This document shows, in pieces, positions 1-6,788 of a DNA stretch of 14,001 nt. A program made the position numbers and the translations under genes. Location of the stretch: NCBI GenBank assembly GCA_002490635.1, contig DKUJ01000004.1:1-14001 (forward strand). The letters are read 5' to 3'. This DNA is from Porphyromonadaceae bacterium UBA7207. GTDB lineage: Bacteria > Bacteroidota > Bacteroidia > Bacteroidales > Muribaculaceae. Numbering within the stretch: position 1 is the first letter of the stretch; each line of letters begins with the position of its first letter. The notes under the pieces are model-generated. The model did no database searches and was not told the origin of the DNA. It saw only the letters and a list, made by a program, of their open reading frames with translations.

Positions 1-69
1 TTCGAGCTGGTGCTCGACCTGCTCGAGAACGCCTGCGCCAACCTCCACACCGCCCTCCAGCCAAAATAA
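1..69 (+). CDS. C-terminal end of an unrecognised protein (partial)
   Basis: An open frame from the first base reads 22 codons and ends at a TAA at 67-69. The peptide is FELVLDLLENACANLHTALQ followed by Pro-Lys. Codon choice is GC-rich (GAG, CTG, GTG, CTC, GAC, GCC), as in the core genes further right and unlike the AT-rich genes that follow. The gene begins outside the window, so its function cannot be named. The peptide would form an amphipathic helix. That it is a real gene end is an inference from codon usage and the open frame. Confidence 0.5.
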   Translation, partial: FELVLDLLENACANLHTALQPK

Positions 70-114
70 CGCCGGAACTACCCAATACACAGATATAACT
101 TTCTTCATTATAGA

Positions 115-146
115 TTTGTTTCTTTTAGAGGCTTTCATTATTTTTG
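115..146 (+). promoter_or_regulatory. Bacteroidetes-type promoter of the three-gene module
   Basis: TTTG at 115-118 and TATTTTTG at 139-146 are separated by 20 bases. They match the Bacteroidetes housekeeping sigma pattern (TTTG, about 19-20 bases, TAnnTTTG). Transcription would be expected to start near 150-154, only a few bases before the ATG at 156. The transcript would therefore have almost no leader. No purine-rich ribosome binding site is visible in the short gap. Confidence 0.6.
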
Positions 147-155
147 TAATATAAT

Positions 156-908
156 ATGGCTATCAAGAATCCATATCCATTAGAGGAACATCGCACTTTC
201 AAAAGAACGTTTCTCCAGCAGACTGAGGTGACATTAAGATTTACCCCAGTGATAAACGATGTGGATTTCCGTAATCGAATGCTTCCATATTTAAAGACGG
301 TTTTCAATCTGGATCTGACAGGTAAAGTTGATGCGGAAGCTAATCATGCGGAAATCAATTCTGATAATGAGCAGAAAAAGTTTGTATTTGACTTGAATCA
401 GGCAAAGTTTATAATTGGTCCCAGTAGTTATAATACTTTTAAAGAAACCGCCATCCCCATGGTCGGTATGCTGGTTCGGTTCATTGCTGATGTCGCTGAA
501 GTTGAGGCCATCGATGAGTTAAGCGTTGTAAAAATCAACATCTGGCCAATAAAGTCAGAAGATGCTTTTTCAAGTTTTACAAACATGATCAGATATACAT
601 TTAAAGAAAGTTGTGTATCTGATATGTTATCCTATAAATTCGATGACAATCCTAAACCGGTAAGGCTTTCAAAAACTTCTGATACCACAATTGCGGAGAG
701 TGTCGGTTTGGATGCTGTTCTGTCTGCTGAAGTTGTTTCTAAAGAAAAAGTGAATCTGGGATTGGCTCTGAATGCTTCGGCAAGGAATATTGGCATCAAT
801 GACATTCTTTCAGATGCGATAACTCTAAATGACATCATATATCGGGGGTTTATCGAATCTGTTTCGGAGAACATCATAGATTTTATGAGTAGAGAGAAGT
901 TATCATGA
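156..908 (+). CDS. TIGR04255-like protein of unknown function
   Basis: This 250-residue protein resembles the sporadically distributed TIGR04255 family in length and general pattern. Near the N-terminus is a strand motif, EVTLRF, at 24-29, where the family usually has E-V-x-x-E-I-R-F. A central part around 76-95 reads like the family's 'kfv...Y..f' block, and it is followed by a helix at 98-113. The C-terminus (222-248) is a helix of the 'ld.ah..i...F...i' type. No signal peptide, membrane segment or known catalytic motif is visible, so it is probably cytoplasmic. The next gene starts inside its stop codon (ATGA at 905-908), so the two should be translationally coupled. The ATG at 156 is chosen because the family pattern begins just after it and the next in-frame Met is residue 42. 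AT-rich codons suggest transfer. The family match is from memory; function is unknown. Confidence 0.75.
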   Translation: MAIKNPYPLEEHRTFKRTFLQQTEVTLRFTPVINDVDFRNRMLPYLKTVFNLDLTGKVDAEANHAEINSDNEQKKFVFDLNQAKFIIGPSSYNTFKETAIPMVGMLVRFIADVAEVEAIDELSVVKINIWPIKSEDAFSSFTNMIRYTFKESCVSDMLSYKFDDNPKPVRLSKTSDTTIAESVGLDAVLSAEVVSKEKVNLGLALNASARNIGINDILSDAITLNDIIYRGFIESVSENIIDFMSREKLS

Positions 909-1501
909 ATAATTCTTTTGAAATATTAGAGCCGCAGGCCGTGATATGCCAAAAGCCTAAGTCTGATAATACAAGTTTCTATGCTTCTACCGTAAAACGT
1001 GTCCCGTTTGTTGCCGCCTCGCTCTCTGTTGTGATGTCGATGGTCTCGTTTGATTGCTATTCCTTGGACGATAAATATAGGCCTGTTTTTGTTGGCGTTG
1101 AACCTGCTCAGGATGAGTTGATTGTTGCTTTAGGGGATGATTATGAGGCGCAATCCAAAATGCTGCGACGGCTTGATGTCCTGAAAGACTCATTGGGTGA
1201 TAACTGGAATGGAGAAGGCGATATTCCTATTGAGGAGAAAGCATACAATAATGCAAAAACAGCCATTCTTGCCACACCAGGTGCTATGCTGAAGCATTGG
1301 AGGCTTTTCCCAAATCCGAATGGGACACTGTTGTTGTCTCCGAAAAACAAATCAATCGCAGGTATCAGCATTGGAAATGAGGATTTCTCATATGCCGCAT
1401 TAGCATCTGATGATAAGCAGATAAGTGGGAAAGAACCATTTAGTGAGCAGGCGTTTAAATCGGCGTTGAACCAGATTCATAGAATTTTGGGATATGTCTG
1501 A
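905..1501 (+). CDS. Hypothetical protein with NWNGEGD motif, middle gene of module
   Basis: This 198-residue protein overlaps the upstream stop by four bases, and its own last codons overlap the next start. Residues 1-32 are polar. Residues 33-49 are a short hydrophobic stretch (VPFVAASLSVVMSMVSF) that could be a membrane anchor or just a buried helix. Residues 82-98 are helical and lead to NWNGEGDIPI at 100-109, then an Ala-rich helix, FPNPNG at 135-140, and a strand pair with ISIGNEDFSY at 154-163. The ending, QIHRILGYV, looks strongly conserved from what I recall of Bacteroidales homologues, which have 'NWDGYGA.PI' at this place. I know no biochemical role for the family. Codons are AT-rich like its two partners, and the tight overlaps suggest it acts with them. 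Confidence 0.75.
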   Translation: MNNSFEILEPQAVICQKPKSDNTSFYASTVKRVPFVAASLSVVMSMVSFDCYSLDDKYRPVFVGVEPAQDELIVALGDDYEAQSKMLRRLDVLKDSLGDNWNGEGDIPIEEKAYNNAKTAILATPGAMLKHWRLFPNPNGTLLLSPKNKSIAGISIGNEDFSYAALASDDKQISGKEPFSEQAFKSALNQIHRILGYV

Positions 1502-1934
1502 CGTGCAATCTCTTCCCATAGATATAAATGATGAAGAGAATATTGCGCGTGTGGTCTTTTCTCCATTGATGGTAGAGGATGGAGATGTGTCACCGTCCGC
1601 ATTCTTTCTTCGGGATTTGAAGCCGCCGGAAGATTACGTTTCGGTTTTTCGCCATAATTATATGGAGCCTACAATTGAGAATGTATCGATGATACATCCA
1701 CCTAAAGGTAATTCTATTTATGGATATGCGCTACTTAATGTTGGTGTTTGCCGTGGCATTTCCTATAAGGAAATCATTATAGACGTCCTTTCGCATCCAA
1801 GTAGAAGCAATCCATTTCATGCCGGTATTCATTACTCAAAATCAGGAACTGTTATAAAAGGAAAGTGTACAGACCCCGATTTTATTATTGTAGCTGGTAT
1901 GTTGGCTAATAGCAGCGAAATTAGGCCGTTTTGA
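1494..1934 (+). CDS. Hypothetical protein, third gene of module
   Basis: This 146-residue protein has an ATG lying eight bases inside the preceding gene, a layout that implies coupled translation. The N-terminal third contains IARVVFSP at 17-24, then VSPSAFFLR at 32-40 and DYVSVFRHNY at 47-56. I recall this layout from small Bacteroidales and Proteobacteria proteins encoded beside TIGR04255 genes. The middle has YGYALLNVGVCRGI (76-89). The C-terminal half has a HAGIH motif at 109-113 and CTDPDF at 125-130. The two histidines and Cys86/Cys125 could in principle bind metal, but nothing proves it. No signal peptide or membrane segment is seen. It is the last gene of the AT-rich module; about 230 bases separate it from yceD. 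Confidence 0.72.
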   Translation: MSDVQSLPIDINDEENIARVVFSPLMVEDGDVSPSAFFLRDLKPPEDYVSVFRHNYMEPTIENVSMIHPPKGNSIYGYALLNVGVCRGISYKEIIIDVLSHPSRSNPFHAGIHYSKSGTVIKGKCTDPDFIIVAGMLANSSEIRPF

Positions 1935-1966
1935 GAATCATATCAGGAGAGACGATAACAGTTAAT

Positions 1967-1981
1967 GGGATTATGAATCCC
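1967..1981. other. Short hairpin after the three-gene module
   Basis: GGGATT at 1967-1972 pairs with AATCCC at 1976-1981 around an ATG loop. It lies 32 bases after the module's last stop codon. There is no T run directly behind it, so it may be a weak terminator or simply chance. I see no other gene in the 231 bases between the module and yceD. Confidence 0.3.
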
Positions 1982-2109
1982 TTGCAGTATATTGTCTTTG
2001 CACGCAATGATAACAGATGATTTTTTAACTGAGGCCGGGTATTTCAATCTGCTTCGCTAAATCTGTACTTGCTTGTTTGTTCTACAAAAGTGCAATAAAA
2101 ACAAATATT

Positions 2110-2140
2110 TTTGTTGTTCAATAGAAAATTGATAACTTTG
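2110..2140 (+). promoter_or_regulatory. Promoter of the yceD-rpmF-fabH-era-der block
   Basis: TTTG at 2110-2113, a 19-base spacer and TAACTTTG at 2133-2140 match the Bacteroidetes consensus in every defined position. The predicted transcription start is near 2145-2148, giving a leader of about 20 bases before the ATG at 2166. The upstream element lies inside a small AT-rich inverted repeat (AACAAA, four bases, TTTGTT, 2100-2115). Confidence 0.8.
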
Positions 2141-2165
2141 CAGAGTTTTTCCAAACTACAAAGCC

Positions 2166-2756
2166 ATGGGTAAATTTTCAGCCTTCATGCAGCCGCTCAA
2201 AAGCTTGCCGGTGGGTACACACACCTTCCGATACAAGCTTGGCAGGCAGTTTTTCGTCGACATGGAGAGCAGCGATGTCCGCGACGCCGACCTCGACGTG
2301 ATTCTTACGGTGAAGTACGACGGCGATGTCTATGCCCTGGATTTCGCAATCACAGGCGAGGTCACTCTGGTGTGCGACCGTTGTCTCGACGAGATGCAGT
2401 TTCCCATCGACGCGAACTACAGGCTCACCGTGAAGTATGGCGACGACTACAACGACGACTCCGACGAAGTTCTCGAAATCCCCTCGGGAGATGCCGGAAT
2501 CAACGTTGCATACATGCTCTACGACACCGTGACACTGGCGATACCCATCAAGCATGTGCACCCTATGGGCAAATGCAACCGCGCCATGAGCGCCATCCTC
2601 AAGAAGCACCGCGCACGCCCCACGGGCGACGATGCCGACCTGGAAGAGGAACTCATGGAGGGCATCGACGACGAGGAGTCGGAAAGCACCGCCACCGACC
2701 CGCGCTGGGATGCCCTGCGAAAGCTTTCGACCGAGGAAAACAGCAACAACGAATAA
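2166..2756 (+). CDS. yceD: YceD/DUF177 family protein, 23S rRNA accumulation
   Basis: This 196-residue protein fits the YceD/DUF177 family, which is encoded next to rpmF in most bacteria and is needed for normal 23S rRNA levels in E. coli and plants. The diagnostic part is the GEVTLVCDRCLDEMQFPI block, with the Cys70-x-x-Cys73 pair at the centre. A second cluster, HVHPMGKC (130-137), replaces the usual second Cys motif, as is common in Bacteroidetes members. The C-terminal 45 residues are very acidic (DADLEEELMEG and following) and probably disordered. The strong promoter just upstream and the 26-base gap to rpmF make it the first gene of the block. The ATG at 2166 follows the promoter directly and gives a usual family length. 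Confidence 0.93.
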   Translation: MGKFSAFMQPLKSLPVGTHTFRYKLGRQFFVDMESSDVRDADLDVILTVKYDGDVYALDFAITGEVTLVCDRCLDEMQFPIDANYRLTVKYGDDYNDDSDEVLEIPSGDAGINVAYMLYDTVTLAIPIKHVHPMGKCNRAMSAILKKHRARPTGDDADLEEELMEGIDDEESESTATDPRWDALRKLSTEENSNNE

Positions 2757-2782
2757 TAAAACCGACAAAATAGCAATCAACA

Positions 2783-2968
2783 ATGGCACATCCCAAACGC
2801 AAACAATCCAAGACCCGTACTGCAAAACGTCGCACCCACGACAAAGCCGTTGCTCCCACCCTGGCACTGTGCCCCAACTGCGGAGCATGGCATGTTTACC
2901 ACACCGTCTGCGGCGAATGCGGCTACTACCGCGGAAAGCAGGCTATCGTGAAAGAAACCGCACTCTAA
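2783..2968 (+). CDS. rpmF: 50S ribosomal protein L32
   Basis: This 61-residue basic protein has the classic L32 start, MAHPKRKQSKTRTAKRRTHD. It also has a four-cysteine zinc ribbon formed by Cys30-x-x-Cys33 and Cys43-x-x-Cys46. It is a structural protein of the large ribosomal subunit near the peptidyl transferase region. It follows yceD after 26 bases and is probably on the same transcript, the near-universal pairing. Because all four cysteines are kept, this is the zinc-containing form and not a Cys-minus paralogue. In many bacteria plsX comes next; here the next gene is fabH. Confidence 0.97.
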   Translation: MAHPKRKQSKTRTAKRRTHDKAVAPTLALCPNCGAWHVYHTVCGECGYYRGKQAIVKETAL

Positions 2969-2985
2969 ATCCGCGGTATCGGCCA

Positions 2986-3006
2986 GCCGGAGGCATAGTC
3001 TCCGGC
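2986..3006. other. Hairpin after rpmF
   Basis: GCCGGAG at 2986-2992 pairs perfectly with CTCCGGC at 3000-3006 around a seven-base loop. It starts 18 bases after the rpmF stop. No T run follows, so it is more likely an RNA-processing or partial attenuation element than a complete terminator. The remaining bases to fabH (3007-3190) hold no promoter match and no gene I can support. Confidence 0.4.
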
Positions 3007-3190
3007 CTCTACACGACTTTATGCGGCGCGTCTCTGCAACCATCCCCTTCCGGCAGGCATCGTTTCGGCGATGGATGCGCAGGGGATGACAGGCCGAGGC
3101 GACGGCGCGTATATGCATGGCACTGCTCCAATATCACCCTTTATACACAAGCCTCTCTCCAGAATGTCTAACAGAGAAACCAATACCCTC

Positions 3191-4177
3191 ATGCCCAACG
3201 CCCGCATCTCCGGCATAGCCTCATATGTCCCCGATGACATCCTCGACAACGAAGCCCTCTCCAAAATGGTGGATACCAACGACGAGTGGATTACCACACG
3301 CGTAGGAATCAAGGAACGCCGGATTCTGCACAAAGAAGGCGCAGGCTCTTCCTACCTCGGAATCAAGGCCGTGCAGAAACTGCTGGCCGAAACCGGCACC
3401 GACCCCAAGGAAATCGAGCTGGTAATCTGCGCAACCTCGAATCCCGACTACCGTTTTCCTGCGACAGCCTCCGTCATCGCCTACCAGTGCGGCATAACCA
3501 ACGCCTACGCCTACGATATCCAGGCAGCATGCGCCGGTTTCATCGTCGGAATGCAGGATGCCAACGGATACATCCGTTCGGGACTCTACCGCAAGGTCGT
3601 GGTTGTAGCATCGGAGAAAATGTCATCGATGATCAACTACGAGGATCGCGCCACCTGCCCGCTCTTCGGCGACGGCGCGGCTGCCGTGCTCGTCGAACCC
3701 ACCGACGAAGCCGGTGTGGGTGTAATCGATGCCGTGCTCCGTACCGACGGCATCGGCCTGGAGCACCTGCTCATGCCTGCCGGAGGCTCCGTGCTGCCAA
3801 CAAGCCAGGAAACCCTCGACAACCGCCAGCACTACCTCTTCCAGGACGGACGAGCTGTCTACAAGCACGCTGTCACCAACATGTTCAACTCCACACTCGA
3901 GGTGATGAAGCGCAACAACCTCACAATCGACAGCGTGGACTACCTCATCCCCCATCAGGCCAATCTGCGCATCATAGAGGCCGTGGCCGGACGCGCCAAC
4001 TTCCCCGCCGAAAAGGTGCTGGTGAACATCGAACACTACGGCAACACTTCCGCCGCCTCCATTCCGCTGTGCCTCGACGAATACAAGGAACGTCTCCACA
4101 AAGGCGACAAGCTCATCCTCACTGCATTCGGCGCAGGCTTCACCTGGGGCGCGATGTATCTGGTGTGGGACCTCTGA
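3191..4177 (+). CDS. fabH: 3-oxoacyl-[acyl-carrier-protein] synthase III (KASIII)
   Basis: FabH condenses acetyl-CoA (or a branched starter) with malonyl-ACP to begin type II fatty-acid synthesis in the cytoplasm. Counting from the ATG at 3191, the protein has 328 residues, normal for the family. The catalytic triad is intact: Cys114 in QAACAGF, His255 in IPHQAN and Asn285 in HYGNTSAAS. The glycine-rich end GAGFTWGAMYL is also typical. The frame is open further upstream, with ATGs at 3071 and 3164. The start at 3191 is preferred because MPNARISGIASYVPDD matches the family's usual N-terminus; 3164 would add nine residues and cannot be excluded. It sits after rpmF without plsX between them, as is usual in Bacteroidetes. 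Confidence 0.95.
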   Translation: MPNARISGIASYVPDDILDNEALSKMVDTNDEWITTRVGIKERRILHKEGAGSSYLGIKAVQKLLAETGTDPKEIELVICATSNPDYRFPATASVIAYQCGITNAYAYDIQAACAGFIVGMQDANGYIRSGLYRKVVVVASEKMSSMINYEDRATCPLFGDGAAAVLVEPTDEAGVGVIDAVLRTDGIGLEHLLMPAGGSVLPTSQETLDNRQHYLFQDGRAVYKHAVTNMFNSTLEVMKRNNLTIDSVDYLIPHQANLRIIEAVAGRANFPAEKVLVNIEHYGNTSAASIPLCLDEYKERLHKGDKLILTAFGAGFTWGAMYLVWDL

Positions 4178-4218
4178 GAAATAAGGCCAGGGATTAGACC
4201 CTCCGACAACTCTTGCTG

Positions 4219-4266
4219 CCGGGCCGCGCACACCCGCGGCCCGGTCAACTTTCCTGCCCGGGCAGG
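4219..4266. other. GC-rich hairpin plus palindrome between fabH and era
   Basis: CCGGGCCGCG at 4219-4228 pairs perfectly with CGCGGCCCGG at 4235-4244 around a six-base loop, a 10-bp all-GC stem. Eight bases on, CCTGCCCGGGCAGG at 4253-4266 is a perfect 14-base palindrome. Neither is followed by a T run. Placed in the 120-base gap between fabH and era, they could stall RNA polymerase, shape RNA processing or separate expression of the two genes. Confidence 0.45.
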
Positions 4267-4297
4267 CGTTATATCCCCAAAGCTTAACTGACATAAA

Positions 4298-5233
4298 ATG
4301 GAAGAAAACACTATCACCGCCGCCGACGAGCCGAATCTCCCCGCCGCAGTTCCCCATAAATCAGGTTTCGTGAACATCGTTGGAAACCCCAACGTAGGCA
4401 AGTCCACGCTCATGAACAATCTGGTGGGTGAGCGCATAAGCATCATCACCTCCAAGGCGCAGACAACGCGCCACCGCATAATGGGTATCGTCAACACTCC
4501 CGAATACCAGATAGTGTTCTCCGACACCCCCGGTGTGCTCGCGCCGCGATACAAGATGCAGGAAAGCATGCTCGCATTCAGCGAGGGAGCCCTCACCGAT
4601 GCCGACGTGCTCGTCTACGTTACCGACGTGGTGGAAGACCCCACCAAGAACGCCGACTTTCTGGCAAAGGTGGCCCTCGAGAAAGTGCCCGTGCTGCTGG
4701 TGATAAACAAAATCGACCTGCTAAAGGGAAACGCCGACCTCGAGGCAATCATCGACCGCTGGCAGAAAATCCTTCCTGCCGCCGAGATTTTCCCCGTGTC
4801 GGCTCTCGAGCGCTTCAACGTGCAGTCGCTGATGGCGCGCATTGTGGCGCTCTTGCCCCAGGGAGAACCATATTTCGGCAAAGACGCGCTCACCGACAAG
4901 CCCGCCCGCTTCTTCGTCACCGAAATCATCCGCGAGAAAATCCTCAACACCTACGACAAGGAGGTGCCATATTCCACCGAAGTGATTGTGGAGAAATTCG
5001 ACGAAAAGGAAAAATCGATACACATCATGACCGTGATCTACGTCGAGCGCGACAGCCAGAAAGGCATCCTCATAGGCCGTGGAGGCTCACGCCTGAAACA
5101 TGTGGGCACCGAGGCACGCAAGGACATCGAGACTTTCTTCGGCAAGAACGTATATCTCGAGATGTTCGTAAAAGTAGAACCCAACTGGCGGAACCGCGAA
5201 AGCAAGCTGCGCCAGTTCGGATACATTGAATAA
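4298..5233 (+). CDS. era: GTPase Era
   Basis: Era is a GTPase that binds the 3' end of 16S rRNA and helps mature the 30S subunit. The 311-residue protein shows all parts. The P-loop is GNPNVGKST (29-37), switch I is QTTRHRI (55-61), G3 is DTPG (76-79), G4 is NKID (137-140) and G5 is SAL (168-170). A C-terminal KH domain follows from about 225, with the RNA-binding GRGG loop at 260-263. The first 22 residues are an extra acidic, Pro/Ala-rich lead before the GTPase core; members I recall usually begin closer to the P-loop, but no later Met fits before it. The gene follows fabH by 120 bases and precedes der by 25, so era and der are probably co-transcribed. Confidence 0.97.
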   Translation: MEENTITAADEPNLPAAVPHKSGFVNIVGNPNVGKSTLMNNLVGERISIITSKAQTTRHRIMGIVNTPEYQIVFSDTPGVLAPRYKMQESMLAFSEGALTDADVLVYVTDVVEDPTKNADFLAKVALEKVPVLLVINKIDLLKGNADLEAIIDRWQKILPAAEIFPVSALERFNVQSLMARIVALLPQGEPYFGKDALTDKPARFFVTEIIREKILNTYDKEVPYSTEVIVEKFDEKEKSIHIMTVIYVERDSQKGILIGRGGSRLKHVGTEARKDIETFFGKNVYLEMFVKVEPNWRNRESKLRQFGYIE

Positions 5234-5258
5234 CAATACCCAACAACCATACCCGCCA

Positions 5259-6575
5259 ATGAGCCAGCTCGTAGCTATCGTCGGACGCCCTAATGTGGGC
5301 AAATCGACCCTTTTCAACCGCCTGACCCAGTCCAGGACCGCAATCGTGGATCCGACCGCCGGCACAACACGCGACCGCCAGTACGGTAAAGTCGACTGGA
5401 ACGGACGTGAGTTCTCCATCGTCGACACCGGCGGATGGGTGGTGAATTCCGACGATATCTTCGAAGCCGAAATCAACAAGCAGGTAGAGCTGGCCATCGA
5501 GCAGGCCGACGAGATTCTTTTTGTTGTCGACGCAATGAACGGTGTCACCGACCTCGACGACCACGTGGCCGAAATCCTGCGCAAGAGCCGCAAGCCCGTG
5601 GTGCTGGTGGCCAACAAGGTCGACTCCAACGAATGGGTCTACAACATCGCCGAATTCTACTCCCTCGGCCTGGGCGACCCGTACCCCGTGTCGGCAGTGA
5701 ACGGATACGGAACCGGCGACCTCCTGGACGAGGTGGTGAAGAAACTCCCCGAGAGCAACGACGACGAAGAAGCCCTCGAGGAAATACCCCGCTTTGCCAT
5801 CGTAGGGCGGCCCAATGCCGGAAAATCATCGCTCATCAACGCCTTCATCGGTGCCGAGCGCCACATCGTTACCGATATCGCCGGCACAACACGCGACTCC
5901 ATCTACACCCGCTACAGCAAGTTCGGCTTCGACTTCTACCTTGTCGACACCGCCGGAATACGCAAGAAGAACAAGGTCAACGAAGACATCGAGTACTACT
6001 CGGTAATCCGCTCCATACGTGCCATCGAAGCCTCCGACGTGTGCATCCTCATGATCGACGCCACACGAGGCATCGAGTCTCAGGACGTAAACATTTTCTC
6101 GCTCATCCAGCGCAACCGCAAGGGACTGGTGGTGGTGGTGAACAAGTGGGACCTCGTGGAAGACAAGTCCGAGAAAGCCATAAAGTGCTTCAAGGAAGCC
6201 GTCAGGGAACGTTTCGCACCCTTCACCGACTTCCCCATCGTGTTCACTTCGGCGCTCACAAAACAGCGAATCTACAAGGTGCTCGAAACCTCGCTCGAAG
6301 TCTACGAGAACCGCCGCCGCACCGTGCCCACATCGCAGCTCAACACCGTAATGCAGGAGGACATCGCCGCATATCCCCCGCCAAGCAACAAGGGCAAGTT
6401 TGTGAAAATCAAATATATCACCATGCTCAAAGGCTCGCAGGTGCCGACATTCATCTTCTTCTGCAACCTCCCGCAGTGGGTAAAGGAACCCTACCGCCGC
6501 TACCTCGAGAACAAGATACGCGAGCACTGGCAGTTCACCGGCACTCCCATCAACGTGTTCATGCGCGAGAAATAG
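5259..6575 (+). CDS. der: Ribosome biogenesis GTPase Der (EngA)
   Basis: Der is an essential tandem-GTPase that assembles the 50S subunit. The 438-residue protein has a first G domain with GRPNVGKST at 9-17, DTGG at 56-59 and NKVD at 119-122. A second has GRPNAGKSS at 183-191, DTAG at 230-233 and NKWD at 295-298. The C-terminal KH-like domain ends the protein (KIKYITMLKGSQVPTFIFF near the start of its last third). A TTG at 5226 would extend the frame by 11 residues into the era stop region. The ATG at 5259 is chosen because MSQLVAIVGRPNVGKST is the family's standard beginning. It is the last gene of the plus-strand block and is followed by the repeat-rich spacer. Confidence 0.97.
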   Translation: MSQLVAIVGRPNVGKSTLFNRLTQSRTAIVDPTAGTTRDRQYGKVDWNGREFSIVDTGGWVVNSDDIFEAEINKQVELAIEQADEILFVVDAMNGVTDLDDHVAEILRKSRKPVVLVANKVDSNEWVYNIAEFYSLGLGDPYPVSAVNGYGTGDLLDEVVKKLPESNDDEEALEEIPRFAIVGRPNAGKSSLINAFIGAERHIVTDIAGTTRDSIYTRYSKFGFDFYLVDTAGIRKKNKVNEDIEYYSVIRSIRAIEASDVCILMIDATRGIESQDVNIFSLIQRNRKGLVVVVNKWDLVEDKSEKAIKCFKEAVRERFAPFTDFPIVFTSALTKQRIYKVLETSLEVYENRRRTVPTSQLNTVMQEDIAAYPPPSNKGKFVKIKYITMLKGSQVPTFIFFCNLPQWVKEPYRRYLENKIREHWQFTGTPINVFMREK

Positions 6576-6626
6576 CCGCATATCGCCCGAAATTTCTATA
6601 GTGTACTCAGGCTAAGGACGCATAAA

Positions 6627-6643
6627 ATGAGTCGTAGACTCAT
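6627..6643. repeat. Perfect 7-bp-arm palindrome with GTCGTAGAC core
   Basis: ATGAGTC at 6627-6633 and GACTCAT at 6637-6643 are exact reverse complements around GTA. The core GTCGTAGAC recurs in both arms of the larger palindrome at 6719-6766, which suggests the two belong to one repeat family. It lies 52 bases after the der stop codon. I see nothing else in 6576-6626. Confidence 0.55.
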
Positions 6644-6654
6644 AACCTGTAGAA

Positions 6655-6692
6655 ACCCCATCTTTACGAAGCGCAGCGTAGTTAGATGGGGT
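6655..6692 (+). repeat. Inverted-repeat hairpin, left copy
   Basis: ACCCCATCT at 6655-6663 pairs with AGATGGGGT at 6684-6692 around a 20-base loop with the purine-rich pattern AGCG-N-AGCG-N-AG. The same 38-base unit occurs in reverse orientation at 6789-6826 with 32 of 38 bases identical (counted by eye). It is the left arm of a symmetric three-hairpin arrangement. Confidence 0.7.
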
Positions 6693-6718
6693 GTATATGG
6701 GGATGATATATAAGGCAA

Positions 6719-6766
6719 TAGGTCGTAGACCTTGCACATTCGCTGCAGTGCAAGGTCTACGACCTA
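6719..6766. repeat. Perfect palindrome with 19-bp stem
   Basis: TAGGTCGTAGACCTTGCAC at 6719-6737 is the exact reverse complement of 6748-6766, leaving a ten-base loop at 6738-6747. Each arm itself contains the smaller palindrome AGGTC-GTA-GACCT. It sits almost midway between the two inverted hairpin copies, 26 bases from the left and 22 from the right one. No T run follows on either strand, so it does not look like a simple terminator. Confidence 0.75.
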
Positions 6767-6788
6767 AACATTTGATTGGTAGCCGTTA

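Noticed and set aside
3286..4197. 303-codon Arg-rich plus-strand frame inside fabH
   Set aside because: It overlaps fabH in another frame, has the high Arg/His content of a GC-rich shadow, and no recognisable motif.
5226..5258. TTG start adding 11 residues to Der
   Set aside because: The ATG at 5259 gives the exact family N-terminus; the extra residues overlap the era stop region and show no conservation pattern.
6655..6692. Hairpin as the terminator of der
   Set aside because: No T run follows the stem, the loop is 20 bases, and the same unit recurs inverted nearby; a better terminator-like hairpin is at 6838-6857.
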